In this document: positions 16,225 through 25,806 of the stretch, piece by piece
How the letters are laid out: each line of letters opens with the position of its first letter
How positions within the stretch are numbered: position 1 is the first letter of the stretch
Assembly: GCF_015560805.1 (NCBI RefSeq)
Contig: NZ_JADMSO010000001.1
Coordinates: forward strand, 62,001-126,000
DNA from: Mediterraneibacter glycyrrhizinilyticus
GTDB lineage: Bacteria > Bacillota > Clostridia > Lachnospirales > Lachnospiraceae
Direction: 5' to 3'
Length of the DNA stretch: 64,000 nucleotides
Program-made: the position numbers and the translations under genes
The notes under the pieces: generated by a model
What the model was told of the DNA's origin: nothing
The model's input: the letters and a program-made list of their open reading frames with translations, nothing else
Databases searched by the model: none

Positions 16225-17625
16225 TCAGTTTCCCTTTTTCCCCTCCCCGGCAAAATATTCTTTCACCAGTTTTACAACCGTACCGGACAAGAGGAAGACT
16301 GCGATCAGGTTCGGGATTGCCATCAGTCCGTTGAACGTTTCCGCGATGCTCCAGAGAAGCCCTAAGTTGGCTGTCGCTCCGAGGATCGCAACAAGAGAAT
16401 ATACGACCATGAACGGCTTGATGACTTTTTCGGAGAACAGAAATTCAATGCACCGTGCACCGTACAGTCCCCAGCCAATGATCGTGGAAAAGGCGAAGCA
16501 GCACATGGCAACGGCTGTAAATAAAGAAACCCAGCTTCCGTATGTGGCGATGAATCCCTGGATCGTCAGTTCTGCTCCGGCATCCACGCCGTACTGGATC
16601 GGCACGCCGCTGCAAAGTACGACCAGCGCAGTCAGCGTACAGATGACGATGGTATCCATGAAGACTTCGAAGATCCCGAAGAATCCCTGTTTGACCGGTT
16701 TCTTTGTGTCGGCGCATGCATGGGCGATGGAACCGGTACCGAGTCCGGCCTCATTGGAGAAAATACCGCGGGACACTCCTTTTTTCATACTCAGGAACAT
16801 ACTGCCGACAACACCGCCGGTAACGGCGGACGGATGAAATGCTCCCGAAATGATGGAAGCAAATACGGCAGGGATGCTTTGATAATTCATAACGACTACG
16901 CCGAGAGCGAGTATAATATAGAAGAGCGCCATGAACGGAACGAGTTTTTCGGTCACGCTTCCGATCCGCTTGATCCCTCCAAGCAGGACAAGTCCCACCA
17001 CGACCGCGATCAGGATGCCGAGGATCAGATTGCTCGTGGAGACCGAATCCTGATCGATGATATGGAAATTCAGGAGCGCGGAATTGATCGCAGTCGTGAT
17101 CGTGTTGACCTGAGTGGCATTTCCGGTGCCGAATACGGTCAGGACGCCGAAGATGGAAAATAAAACGGCAAGCCAGTGCCATTTTTTTGACAAACCGTTT
17201 TTGATGTAATACATCGGTCCGCCGACAAGGTCGCCGTGTGTATTCCGCTCGCGGAAATGAACGGCAAGCGTGACTTCGGCAAATTTGGTGCACATTCCGA
17301 GCAACGCCGAAATCCACATCCAGAAGACCGCGCCGGGACCGCCGATCGCGATCGCTCCTGCGACTCCGGCGATGTTGCCGGTTCCGACGGTGGCTGCAAG
17401 CGCGGTGCAGACAGCCTGAAACGGCGTCAGAGCTCCGTCTGATGCTTCCCGTTTGCGGAAGACTCGTCCGAGGGTTGTCCGCATGGCGTAGGGAAATTTG
17501 CGGATCTGCAAAAATCCGGTGCGAATGCTCAGATAGAGACCGACGCCGAAGATACAGATCATTGCCGGAACGCCCCAGACAAAGTTATTGACTGCACTGT
17601 TGATTGTTTCGATGACATTTAGCAT
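16225..17625 (-). CDS. alanine (glycine):sodium symporter, AgcS family
   Basis: 466-residue membrane protein with about eleven helices that imports alanine or glycine with Na+. Family hallmarks: FQAVCTALAATVGTGNIAGVAGAIAIGGPGAVFWMW near residues 68-103, and SNEAGLGTGSIAHACADTKKPVKQGF in the second half. Complete, full family length. It is transcribed away from the serine dehydratase genes, sharing a 128-base divergent intergenic region with them, so amino acid uptake and serine breakdown may respond to the same conditions (inference from position). Confidence 0.94.
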   Translation of the reverse strand: MLNVIETINSAVNNFVWGVPAMICIFGVGLYLSIRTGFLQIRKFPYAMRTTLGRVFRKREASDGALTPFQAVCTALAATVGTGNIAGVAGAIAIGGPGAVFWMWISALLGMCTKFAEVTLAVHFRERNTHGDLVGGPMYYIKNGLSKKWHWLAVLFSIFGVLTVFGTGNATQVNTITTAINSALLNFHIIDQDSVSTSNLILGILIAVVVGLVLLGGIKRIGSVTEKLVPFMALFYIILALGVVVMNYQSIPAVFASIISGAFHPSAVTGGVVGSMFLSMKKGVSRGIFSNEAGLGTGSIAHACADTKKPVKQGFFGIFEVFMDTIVICTLTALVVLCSGVPIQYGVDAGAELTIQGFIATYGSWVSLFTAVAMCCFAFSTIIGWGLYGARCIEFLFSEKVIKPFMVVYSLVAILGATANLGLLWSIAETFNGLMAIPNLIAVFLLSGTVVKLVKEYFAGEGKKGN

Positions 17626-17753
17626 AAGATTGTTTTCCTCTCCTCTTTTTATAACAAGAATGTAGAAAGCATATCATATTTTCAGAAAAAAGTACATGAT
17701 TTGGCACAGAATGTGTTATGCTTGTACCAGAAAAGTATCGGAGGTAACAAGGA

Positions 17754-18422
17754 ATGAAATTTTTGAGTCTTTTTGACGTGATCGGTCCGAATATGATCGG
17801 TCCATCCAGTTCGCATACAGCCGGAGCGGCGTCGATCGGACTGTTTGTGTCGAAAATGTTTGCGCGGCCGATCAAGAAAGCTGTATTTACGTTGTATGGA
17901 TCTTTTGCGCAGACGTATCAGGGACATGGAACAGACCGGGCTCTGCTCGGCGGCGTGCTCGGGTTTGAGACCGACGACCCGCGGATCCGGGATGCGTTTA
18001 CCATTGCAGAAGAAAGAGGGATCGCATATGAGTTCATAGCGGATGAAAAGACGGCGACCGTACATCCGAATACCGCGGATATTTTGCTGGAGGATCCGGA
18101 CGGATACACATTGCTGGTTCGCGGAGAATCGATCGGCGGCGGAAAAATGCAGATCGTGCGGATCAACCAGATCGAGGTAGCGTTTACCGGGGAATACAGT
18201 ACGTTGATCTGCGCGCAGAGGGATGTGCCGGGCGTGATCACGCATATTTCTTCATGTCTGAGCGCATATAATGTGAACATTGCATTTATGAGATTATTCC
18301 GGGAGAAAAAGGGAACGACAGCGTATACCGTGATCGAGTCGGACGAGTGGATCCCGGATGAAATACTGGAAGATATCAAGTCCAGTCCGAATATACAGGA
18401 TCTGATGTTGATCCAAATGTGA
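17754..18422 (+). CDS. sdaAB: L-serine dehydratase, iron-sulfur, beta subunit
   Basis: 222-residue beta subunit of the two-part clostridial L-serine dehydratase, which deaminates serine to pyruvate and ammonia. N-terminal SLFDVIGPNMIGPSSSHTAGA is the conserved start; the C-terminal 75 residues are an ACT domain (TLICAQRDVPGVITHISSCLSAYNVNIAFM) likely to sense an amino acid. AGGTAACAAGGA precedes ATG 17754. The alpha subunit follows 16 bases later. Confidence 0.96.
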   Translation: MKFLSLFDVIGPNMIGPSSSHTAGAASIGLFVSKMFARPIKKAVFTLYGSFAQTYQGHGTDRALLGGVLGFETDDPRIRDAFTIAEERGIAYEFIADEKTATVHPNTADILLEDPDGYTLLVRGESIGGGKMQIVRINQIEVAFTGEYSTLICAQRDVPGVITHISSCLSAYNVNIAFMRLFREKKGTTAYTVIESDEWIPDEILEDIKSSPNIQDLMLIQM

Positions 18423-18438
18423 AAGGCAGGAAAAACAA

Positions 18439-19332
18439 ATGGATTTTTTAACAGGGGAAGAATTACTTGCGAGATGTGAGGACTCCGGACTTCCGATTTC
18501 CGGAGTGATGAAAAGACGGGAAACAGACAATACGGAACAGAGCAAAGAGATCGTCGATGCACGATTGAAAAAAGCGTTGGAGATCATGAAAAATTCCGCT
18601 CACGGACCGCTTCTGCATCCACAAAAATCAATGGGCGGACTGATCGGAGGAGAAGCGAAACGTCTGGCGGCGCATGCGGAGAGCGCCGGATGCGCAGTGG
18701 ATACGCTGCTCGGAAAGGCGATCCGTTACAGTATGGCAGTGTTGGAGGTCAATGCTTCGATGGGAACGATCGTAGCCGCTCCGACGGCCGGCTCTTCGGG
18801 GGTCGTTCCGGGGGTGTTGTTTGCGTTGCAGGAAGAACGGGGGCTGTCTGAGGCGGAATTGGAAAAAGGACTGCTCTGCGCCGGTGCGGTTGGATGTCTA
18901 CTGATGCTGAACAGCTCCGTGTCCGGAGCGGAAGCCGGCTGTCAGGCGGAGATCGGTTCCGCGTCCGCGATGGCGGCAGCCGCGGCTGTGGAATTGATGG
19001 GAGGAAGTCCGAAGATGTGTCTGGAAGCGGCTTCTCTTGCACTTTCCAATCTTCTGGGGCTCGTCTGCGATCCGATCGCGGGACTGGTGGAATCTCCGTG
19101 TCAGAGCCGGAATGCAATGGGAGCGGCAAATGCGCTGACCTGTGCGGAATTGGCGCTTTCGGGAATCTGTCATCCGATCCCGTTTGATGAGATGGCGTCG
19201 ATGATGCATCATGTCGGAAGAAGTCTGCCGATGGAACTTCGGGAGACGGCGCTCGGCGGATGCGCGGCGACGCCGACAGGGCAGAGGCTTGGTGAAACAT
19301 TGAAGCGTCCGCAATGTGCAGGATGTAAATAG
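18439..19332 (+). CDS. sdaAA: L-serine dehydratase, iron-sulfur, alpha subunit
   Basis: 297-residue catalytic subunit holding the oxygen-sensitive [4Fe-4S] cluster. Conserved GSSGVVPGVLFALQEERG and the cysteine-bearing blocks LCAGAVGCLLMLNSSVSGAEAGCQAEIGSA, LVCDPIAGLVESPCQSRN are present; C-terminus ends in PQCAGCK. Full family length. Cotranscribed with sdaAB. The enzyme points to anaerobic serine use as carbon and nitrogen source. Confidence 0.96.
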   Translation: MDFLTGEELLARCEDSGLPISGVMKRRETDNTEQSKEIVDARLKKALEIMKNSAHGPLLHPQKSMGGLIGGEAKRLAAHAESAGCAVDTLLGKAIRYSMAVLEVNASMGTIVAAPTAGSSGVVPGVLFALQEERGLSEAELEKGLLCAGAVGCLLMLNSSVSGAEAGCQAEIGSASAMAAAAAVELMGGSPKMCLEAASLALSNLLGLVCDPIAGLVESPCQSRNAMGAANALTCAELALSGICHPIPFDEMASMMHHVGRSLPMELRETALGGCAATPTGQRLGETLKRPQCAGCK

Positions 19333-19388
19333 GTTCGGGACATATAGGAACACCGCACTAAGGTGATGAAAAGAACAGAGAGGGAAAT

Positions 19389-20645
19389 ATGGGGAAACGT
19401 GATCGATCAGGAGACAAACAGCTGAAAAATGTACCGTGGGAGATTGACCGGACTGAGAAGAAAAAGAAAGTCCTCCGGATTATTTTTTTGATCCTTGCCG
19501 TGGCAGCGGCAATTTATATGTGTATCGGGATTTATTTCGGCTTGACGGGGAAAAATGAATATTTTCAATACGAATTTTGGAGTGTGGCATTTCGGAAAGT
19601 GTGGGTGCATCCACGCTGGTTTCTGCACAGCGTAGCGGCAGGAATGGCATTGATCTTGTGCTTGTATGGATATTATCGGACAAAATCGGAGAAAAAGCAT
19701 TATGTTGCGCTCGGATTTTGTATGCTGATCCCTTATTTCGGAATCGGACTTTTGACGACCGGTGCTCCTTTGCTGCTTCTTATGACGATATTTATAGGCG
19801 GAATGTTTGCTATGGCGAATTTGCCCGGAAAGATTGGCAGATCGCTTACATATAAGCTGCTCGCTGCTCAGGAACATTTAGAAGCAGATGCCGAAAAATT
19901 TGCAGAGAAGCAGCTGCGGACAATGGAGTGGATCCGATGTTTTCCATTGAAGAGAGTCCTGATCGCGGGAATGTGGATCTTCTGTCCGGTCATGGGGATT
20001 TTGGGGATCGTGTCATTTTTGAAAGTTCCGGATACCGATTCACTGTGGGTAATCCCGCTTTTGTTTGTGGTCGCAGCGCTGACGGCGAAGAAAGCGTGGC
20101 GATATATTTTAACGCCGTATCATTGCATGCCTGTGCTGAACCACATTTTATCTAAAGAGCAGATGAAGAAGCTGCTTGTCGGGGAACATTTCAGGGAAGT
20201 CTCTTTTGAAGATGAAGATTTAAAGAAATATGTTCCGGTTCTGGTCAGTGAAAATTGGGCGCTGATCGAGGGGATTTTGATTTCCAGAAAGCTGGCGATC
20301 AGTCTGTATATTGATGCTATTGTTTCCATATCGAGAAGAAGTTCGCGGATCAAAGGGATGTATTTGAACGGAGAGACGTTCTGCACGAGAACGACGGATC
20401 TTTATCTGGGAGGAAAATATTCCGGAGAGATGCCGGAAAACTTGGAAGAAATCTGTCAGATCCATTTTTTAAATCGGGCATGGATGACGCGGCAGGAACC
20501 GATCAGGGAAAAGTATCTTACGATTTTACCGGAGATTCCGGATGAAAGACAGAAAATGTGGCATCTTCTCACCGAAGACATATCGGATATCCAGCAGGAC
20601 TATGCAAAAATGTTCGGGTCGGGAGAGAAAGTGAAAAAGCAGTAA
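19389..20645 (+). CDS. membrane protein of unknown function
   Basis: 418-residue protein I do not recognise. A lysine-rich cytoplasmic start (EKKKKVLRI) is followed by a helix at about 28-50, then helices near 80-97, 105-120, 122-140, 190-212 and 218-236, and a soluble C-terminal half of about 180 residues without cysteine clusters or nucleotide motifs; it contains SEQMKKLLVGEHF-like amphipathic helices and a beta-rich part (ALIEGILISRKLAISLYIDAI). GAGAGGGAAAT precedes ATG 19389. It lies alone between sdaAA and a convergent TetR gene. Base use matches its neighbours. Confidence 0.8.
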   Translation: MGKRDRSGDKQLKNVPWEIDRTEKKKKVLRIIFLILAVAAAIYMCIGIYFGLTGKNEYFQYEFWSVAFRKVWVHPRWFLHSVAAGMALILCLYGYYRTKSEKKHYVALGFCMLIPYFGIGLLTTGAPLLLLMTIFIGGMFAMANLPGKIGRSLTYKLLAAQEHLEADAEKFAEKQLRTMEWIRCFPLKRVLIAGMWIFCPVMGILGIVSFLKVPDTDSLWVIPLLFVVAALTAKKAWRYILTPYHCMPVLNHILSKEQMKKLLVGEHFREVSFEDEDLKKYVPVLVSENWALIEGILISRKLAISLYIDAIVSISRRSSRIKGMYLNGETFCTRTTDLYLGGKYSGEMPENLEEICQIHFLNRAWMTRQEPIREKYLTILPEIPDERQKMWHLLTEDISDIQQDYAKMFGSGEKVKKQ

Positions 20646-20648
20646 TGT

Positions 20649-21239
20649 CTAACGCTCCAACAACACATCCGAAGTCAGAAGATCGGTCAGCAGTCCGGAA
20701 GCTTCTTCCATGATCTCGCTGACGGAATCTGTCTCGGCATGGCTTTCGTTGATGAACCCGACCAGACCGTAACAGAGAAATCCGGCAGTTTTTTTAGGAG
20801 AATATTTGAGCTTGAGTTTCTGTTTGATCCCCTCTTTTGTCGTGTAGCTTTCGACTGTTTTCAGCACATAATTGTAGAATGAAAATGCCAGATAAGGACT
20901 TTTCCCGGGGATCGTCTGACTGAAAAAGGCATATTCCGTATAATAAAGCTCGACGATGGCATAAAGCACATTGCGGTAATTCTGTACGAGATCATGTTCC
21001 GGGTTATTTTCCGCCTGATGCTTCTGATACAGCTCATTTCCTTTTCGGATCATATCTTGAAAAATGTCGTCGACGAGTGCGTATTTGTCATTATAATGTG
21101 AATAAAATGTAATGCGGCTGATTTCAGCGCGGTCGCACAGCGCTGTGATCGAAATCTGTTCAAACGGTAGTTCAGTCATCATTTCGATCAGTGTGTTTTT
21201 TAAAGCTCGTTTTGTCTTTTTGATACGACGGTCTTCCAT
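20649..21239 (-). CDS. TetR/AcrR-family regulator
   Basis: 196-residue repressor. N-terminal DNA-binding domain with helix-turn-helix [31 protein letters not shown] at about residues 29-59; the remainder is an all-helical ligand domain of the TetR_C type. It faces away from the degV gene, 178 bases away, so it very likely controls degV and itself; DegV genes are often paired with such a regulator. Its end meets the preceding membrane-protein gene tail to tail with only 3 bases between. Confidence 0.88.
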   Translation of the reverse strand: MEDRRIKKTKRALKNTLIEMMTELPFEQISITALCDRAEISRITFYSHYNDKYALVDDIFQDMIRKGNELYQKHQAENNPEHDLVQNYRNVLYAIVELYYTEYAFFSQTIPGKSPYLAFSFYNYVLKTVESYTTKEGIKQKLKLKYSPKKTAGFLCYGLVGFINESHAETDSVSEIMEEASGLLTDLLTSDVLLER

Positions 21240-21417
21240 AATAATTTACAATTTCTCCATTCTGTATAAATAACTGACAAGTTTGAAATATTGTTCATTG
21301 TTATCATAGGGCTTGGTTGCTATAATTTTAACATCTGTTAAAGTAACGGTCAATGTGTTCAGAAGCGTAAGAGGAACGTTTGGGAACATAAAAGAACCTG
21401 AAAGGGGAAAGAGAAAA

Positions 21418-22290
21418 ATGCAGAAGATTGCAGTTATGACAGACAGTAATTGTGGAATGTTACCGGATAAAGGAAAAAAGCTCGGGATTTCCATTGTCCC
21501 GATGCCGGTGATCATAGATGGTACGACTTATTATGAGGGCGTAGATATTACGGCGGAAGAATTTTACAAACGACAGGCAGCAGGGGCGGAGATCACCTCG
21601 TCGCTTCCGTCGCCGGGAGATGTGATGGATATGTGGGAAGCCCTTTTGAAAGAACATGATGAGGTTGTCTATATACCGATGACAAGCGGACTGAGTACAT
21701 CCTGCCACAGCGCTGTGATGCTGGCGGAAGAATATGACGGACGGGTGCATGTTGTGGACAATAAACGGATTTCCGTAACGCAGATGCAGTCCGTATTTGA
21801 CGCATGTAAGATGGCAGAGCAGGGGATGACAGGAAGCCAGATCAAACAGCGTCTGGAAGAGGAGGCGCTCGACGCGACGATCTATATCGCAGTGGATACG
21901 TTGGAATATCTGAAAAAAGGCGGACGTATCACACCGGCAGTGGCGGCGATCGGAAGTGTCTTGAATATCAAACCGGTCATGTGGATCGGAGGGGACAAGC
22001 TGGATGCACATGCGAAAGCGCGGGGCATGAAAGGCGCGTTCCGAAAGATGTGCAAAGCGCTGCATGAAGATCTTGACGGAAGACTGAAAGATCTGCATGA
22101 CCGCGGGGAACTGGTTCTCGGAATCGCATATACATGGATGGAAGAGGAAGAGTTAAATGTTTGGAAAGAAGAGCTCGCCAAAGAATTTCCGGGGGAGATG
22201 ATCGTTCCGGGAACTTTGATGCTGAGCATCGGATGCCATGTCGGACCGGGGGCGCTCGGAATCGGAGCAGTTCGTAAGATCAAAGAGTAA
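21418..22290 (+). CDS. DegV-family fatty-acid-binding protein
   Basis: 290-residue DegV/FakB-type protein. Starts with KIAVMTDSNCGM (the family usually has DS.S/D), holds the fatty-acid headgroup-binding TSGLSTS block and LEYLKKGGRITPAVAAIGSVLNIKPV. These proteins present fatty acids to the kinase FakA. ATG 21418 follows AAAGGGGAAAGAG; earlier in-frame codons lack a ribosome site. Divergent from the TetR gene, an arrangement suggesting repression by it. The kinase partner is not in the window. Confidence 0.92.
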   Translation: MQKIAVMTDSNCGMLPDKGKKLGISIVPMPVIIDGTTYYEGVDITAEEFYKRQAAGAEITSSLPSPGDVMDMWEALLKEHDEVVYIPMTSGLSTSCHSAVMLAEEYDGRVHVVDNKRISVTQMQSVFDACKMAEQGMTGSQIKQRLEEEALDATIYIAVDTLEYLKKGGRITPAVAAIGSVLNIKPVMWIGGDKLDAHAKARGMKGAFRKMCKALHEDLDGRLKDLHDRGELVLGIAYTWMEEEELNVWKEELAKEFPGEMIVPGTLMLSIGCHVGPGALGIGAVRKIKE

Positions 22291-22311
22291 GAAATAAAGC
22301 AGAGACAGCAA

Positions 22312-22335
22312 GTAAAAAAGCCATATGGCTCTTTT
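22312..22335. terminator. small bidirectional terminator between degV and the AraC gene
   Basis: The palindrome AGCCATATGGCT is flanked by an A-run on one side and TTTT on the other. A near copy of its sequence (AAAGAGTCATATGGCTTTT, 22373-22391) lies inside the end of the convergent AraC gene. Confidence 0.5.
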
Positions 22336-22370
22336 GTGTCGGAGTATATCGCAGGATATACAGACAGATA

Positions 22371-23324
22371 TCAAAGAGTCATATGGCTTTTATAATATTC
22401 TTTCGGCGTCATGCCGTATTCTTTTTTAAAGGCGCGGAAGAAATGATTGTATCCTCCGAATCCAGCCATTTTGTAAACTTCGGTGATCGGCATGCCCTCG
22501 ATGATGTATTTCTTGCACATACGGAGCCGGTTTTTGGTGATGTAGCTGTGCAGCGTCTGTCCGGTCTGTTTCTTGAATTCCCGGCAAATATGGTAGCGGC
22601 TCACAAAAAAAACTTTTTCCAGACGTTCCAGAGTGAGTTCCTCGGAAATGTGCCGGTGGATATAGGCGAACAGATCGTCCAGTACAAACTGCCGGTGACC
22701 TTTCCTTGTCTTTTCAAATTCAGAACGGATGCAGGCTCTCAAAATGATGACGATCATAAGAGAGAGCATATTTTTTTCAAAAAGCCGCGCACCAAAATCG
22801 TCTTTTTCCTGTTCGGAACGTTCCAGACGGGTGAACAGATTTTTCAGGATCGCGGCAGTACCTCCGTCGGTCGGAACGCTGATGCAGGAGAAAGGAACGA
22901 CTTCCATACTTTTCAGGAGATCCGTCCCCTCCTCGGAAAGTTCCGCCAACAGTTCTTCCGAATATTGGATCCAGAGAAGTTCCGCGGCATGCTGAGAATT
23001 CCGGGATTGGATCTGGATCGTCTCTTTCGGCTTGATCAGGATCAGATCGTTGGGACCGCAGTGCCAGACGACGGGCTGCCCCATTGGATTTTCGGGCTGT
23101 ACGGCGTCATCGTCCGGAGGAACGGCAGAACCGACGACAGTATCAGCGTGGATAGAGGAAGTTTTATGTTTTTTTGCCGGCGTTTCATTGCAGAATGAGC
23201 AGTTGCCGACGCGTACGATCAGCACACTGTAATAATTTCCGGATGAAATCCGCTTCTTCTTTGTATTTTCCAGAATAATGCGGGAAAGCTGGTATCGTTT
23301 CTTTTCTGATGTTTTGTGTTCCAT
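22371..23324 (-). CDS. AraC-family transcription regulator
   Basis: 317-residue regulator. The N-terminal 200 residues look like a cupin-type sensing domain (WHCGPNDLILIKPKETIQIQ), the last 100 are the double helix-turn-helix of AraC (LERLEKVFFVSRYHICREFKKQTGQTLHSYI then ITEVYKMAGFGGYNHFFRAFKKEYGMTPKEYY). It reads away from the GPH transporter with a 242-base gap, so it most likely activates the transporter-hydrolase-reductase operon in response to its substrate. Contains three cysteines near residues 42-46 and 87 that could be chance. Confidence 0.92.
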   Translation of the reverse strand: MEHKTSEKKRYQLSRIILENTKKKRISSGNYYSVLIVRVGNCSFCNETPAKKHKTSSIHADTVVGSAVPPDDDAVQPENPMGQPVVWHCGPNDLILIKPKETIQIQSRNSQHAAELLWIQYSEELLAELSEEGTDLLKSMEVVPFSCISVPTDGGTAAILKNLFTRLERSEQEKDDFGARLFEKNMLSLMIVIILRACIRSEFEKTRKGHRQFVLDDLFAYIHRHISEELTLERLEKVFFVSRYHICREFKKQTGQTLHSYITKNRLRMCKKYIIEGMPITEVYKMAGFGGYNHFFRAFKKEYGMTPKEYYKSHMTL

Positions 23325-23566
23325 GAACCCTCCTTTTTGGCAAAAACAGCATGATTATTAAAAGTAGACAAAAATTTAACAAGCAAATTGTGCATGTTGC
23401 TGAATTGAATTTTCAGAAAGCGGCATCAATATAGATAAATATAATAATAAGTCAATTTACAATAGTTTTCAAGCAAGAAATGTATATGTTTTAAGAGACG
23501 CTTCTTCTATAATCGAGCATAAACATACAGTAGATAAAACTGTTCAGATGTAAGGAGGAAATTTCA
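23325..23566. promoter_or_regulatory. divergent control region AraC / GPH operon
   Basis: 242 AT-rich bases between divergent starts. A TATAAT at 23508-23513 suits the rightward operon; no good -35 is found 17 bases before it, as expected for an activator-dependent promoter. AAGGAGGAAATTTC (23552-23565) is a strong ribosome site for the transporter. Confidence 0.5.
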
Positions 23567-24958
23567 GTGAAAGAAACAAGTACAAATGTAAGACCCTTTT
23601 CGATGAAAGACAAGATCGGAATCACACTGGGCGACCTGGGATGCTGCTGTACCGAGCAGTTCCGCGCGATGTTTTTGACCGTGTTCTACACACTGGTCCT
23701 GCAGGTAAATCCGTTCCATGTCGGAATTCTCATGCTTGTCACCAAAATATGGGATGCGGTGAACGACCCGATCATCGGTGCGCTTGTCGATATGCGGCGT
23801 GCGAAAAAAGGCGGAAAATTCATTCCATGGATCCGCGCATTTTCGTTCCCGATGGCAGTCCTCTGTATACTCGGATTTGTAAATGTGAGCAATCTCGATT
23901 ACGGATTCCGTATCGGATATATGTTTGTGACTTATGTGCTTTATGAAGCGATGTATACATGTGTCAACGTACCGTTCGGAAGCTTATCCAGTGTTATGAC
24001 AGACGATACACGTCAGAGAACCGCTCTGTCCCGTTACAGAAGCCTTGGCGGAACGATCTTCATGACAGTGATCGTAATGGTAGGACCGCTTGTATTGTAT
24101 GACAACAACAACCAGCCGCTGCCGGGAAGATTTTTGATGATGGCGTCCGTTTGTGCCCTGGTAGGTCTGCTTTGCCTGCAGATCACCTGTGTATGGTGTA
24201 AAGAACGTGTGGTACTTCCGGTTCCGGAGAAAAAAGAAAAACTGCACTATCTTGATATCATCAAACATGTTGCAAAAAACCGTGCGTTCATGGGTGTTGT
24301 TCTGTTCAGCTTTATCGGAATGGTAGGAGCATCCATCGTAAACGGTCTGAATACCTACTTGTTCCGCGACTGGTTCGGCGATGTCAAAGTGATGGCAGCC
24401 TCCGGAGCGCTGAATACAGTATATGCGCTGATCGTATTTGCATTCACACAGCCGGTAGCCAACAAACTTGGTAAAAAAGAATGGTGTGTAGCCGGTGCAG
24501 GCGGCGCGGCGATCGTATTCGCATTTTTGTTCTTCTTCCCGATCCACAATCCGGTACTGTTCATCGTGATCAACGGACTGTGTTATCTCGGAGCAAGCGG
24601 AATGCAGGTGCTTGTATGGGCGCTTGTTAATGATGCGATCGACTATCAGGAACTGCAGACAGGAGAGCGAAACGAAGGAATCATGTATTCTGCATATTCA
24701 TTCTTCCGTAAACTTGCAAATGCAGTATCCGGAAGCTTCTCCAGTTTTGCACTCGGGATCATCGGATATCAGGTATCGGAAGCGGTACAGACAACAGAAG
24801 TTGTAAACCGGATCTGGAAAACATACACAGGAAGCTATGTGATCGGATATGGTCTGGCAGCGTTGGTATTGTTCCTGCTTTACCCGCTTGGAAAGAAGAA
24901 AACACAGGAAATGCTGGAACAGCTGAAAGCAAAACGTGCGGCGAATGCGGCAAAATAA
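23567..24958 (+). CDS. GPH-family (glycoside-pentoside-hexuronide) cation symporter
   Basis: 463-residue transporter with twelve predicted helices. Typical of the GPH branch of the major facilitator group: KIWDAVNDPIIGALVDMRRAKKGGKFIPWI after the second helix, FGSLSSVMTDDTRQRTALSRYRSLGG, and DAIDYQELQTGERNEGIMYSAYSFFRKLANAVSGS late. The start GTG/ATG around 23567 has AAGGAGGAAA before it. GPH proteins import sugars and glucuronides, but relatives also carry bile-acid and aromatic compounds in gut bacteria. First gene of an operon with a hydrolase and a flavoprotein reductase. Confidence 0.9.
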   Translation: MKETSTNVRPFSMKDKIGITLGDLGCCCTEQFRAMFLTVFYTLVLQVNPFHVGILMLVTKIWDAVNDPIIGALVDMRRAKKGGKFIPWIRAFSFPMAVLCILGFVNVSNLDYGFRIGYMFVTYVLYEAMYTCVNVPFGSLSSVMTDDTRQRTALSRYRSLGGTIFMTVIVMVGPLVLYDNNNQPLPGRFLMMASVCALVGLLCLQITCVWCKERVVLPVPEKKEKLHYLDIIKHVAKNRAFMGVVLFSFIGMVGASIVNGLNTYLFRDWFGDVKVMAASGALNTVYALIVFAFTQPVANKLGKKEWCVAGAGGAAIVFAFLFFFPIHNPVLFIVINGLCYLGASGMQVLVWALVNDAIDYQELQTGERNEGIMYSAYSFFRKLANAVSGSFSSFALGIIGYQVSEAVQTTEVVNRIWKTYTGSYVIGYGLAALVLFLLYPLGKKKTQEMLEQLKAKRAANAAK

Positions 24959-24984
24959 TGACACAGATAAGAGGAATTACTTAA

Positions 24985-25746
24985 ATGAAAACATTACCAA
25001 TTGAATTTGTAAACCGAAATGGACTGACCCTGCGCGGGATCGCGACGATGCCGGATGGAGAGGGACATTTTCCAACGGTGATCAATCTTCACGGATTCGG
25101 CGGGATGAAAGCCGGCTACAAAGGACTCCATATAACAATGGCAAGAGCATTGGCAGAAGAAGGGATCGGCTGCATCCGTTTTGATTTTTCCTATAACGGC
25201 GAGAGCGACGGAGAATTTGAAGACATGACGTTCACGTCTCTTCTCAACGATACTGAGGATATGTGGAACTGGGCAAAGACACAGGATTTTGTGGATCCGG
25301 AAAAGATGATCCTTTCCGGTCACAGCATGGGCGGTTTTGTAGCCGCAAGCGCTGCGCCGGGAATAGATCCGGCAGCGCTGATACTGATGTGCCCGGGCAA
25401 ACAGATGTGGGACGGCTGCGGAGAACGCTCCCGCGCAATGGAAGCAAAAGGAATCGCATTCGGCGATATCGAGGGACTGAAATTTTCACATGCATTTAAT
25501 TACGATCTGGAAAAATATAATCCGTTCGAAGATGCGGCCGGATATGCGGGACCGACGCTGATTGTAAGAGGGACAAGAGACGAACTGGTGGATGAGGCGA
25601 CTTGCGAGACATACCTCTCCCTTTATGAAAACAGCAAGAGCCGTCTTGTCCATGTGGAAAATGCAAATCATAATTTTGTCGGAATCCCATGCAGAACGGC
25701 ATTGACAAACGAAGTATGTAAATTTGCAAAAGAAGTTACGAAATAG
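24985..25746 (+). CDS. alpha/beta hydrolase, esterase-like
   Basis: 253-residue serine hydrolase. Nucleophile S114 in GHSMGG, oxyanion-side INLHGFGGMKAGYK, acid in RGTRDELVDE and histidine in ENANHNFVG form the expected triad. The overall plan resembles bacterial feruloyl/cinnamoyl esterases and acyl-ester hydrolases. Position between an importer and an ene-reductase suggests that it opens an ester of the imported compound, but substrate is not shown by sequence. Follows the transporter by 26 bases. Confidence 0.88.
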   Translation: MKTLPIEFVNRNGLTLRGIATMPDGEGHFPTVINLHGFGGMKAGYKGLHITMARALAEEGIGCIRFDFSYNGESDGEFEDMTFTSLLNDTEDMWNWAKTQDFVDPEKMILSGHSMGGFVAASAAPGIDPAALILMCPGKQMWDGCGERSRAMEAKGIAFGDIEGLKFSHAFNYDLEKYNPFEDAAGYAGPTLIVRGTRDELVDEATCETYLSLYENSKSRLVHVENANHNFVGIPCRTALTNEVCKFAKEVTK

Positions 25747-25806
25747 CAGCGATTACGCGATAGTAATGACTACAAAACAGCAATGATTTCAGAAAGAAGG
25801 ATTTTT

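Noticed and set aside
17626-17753. Riboswitch between the symporter and sdaAB
   Set aside because: No glycine or other aptamer core could be found in 128 bases; probably plain divergent promoters.
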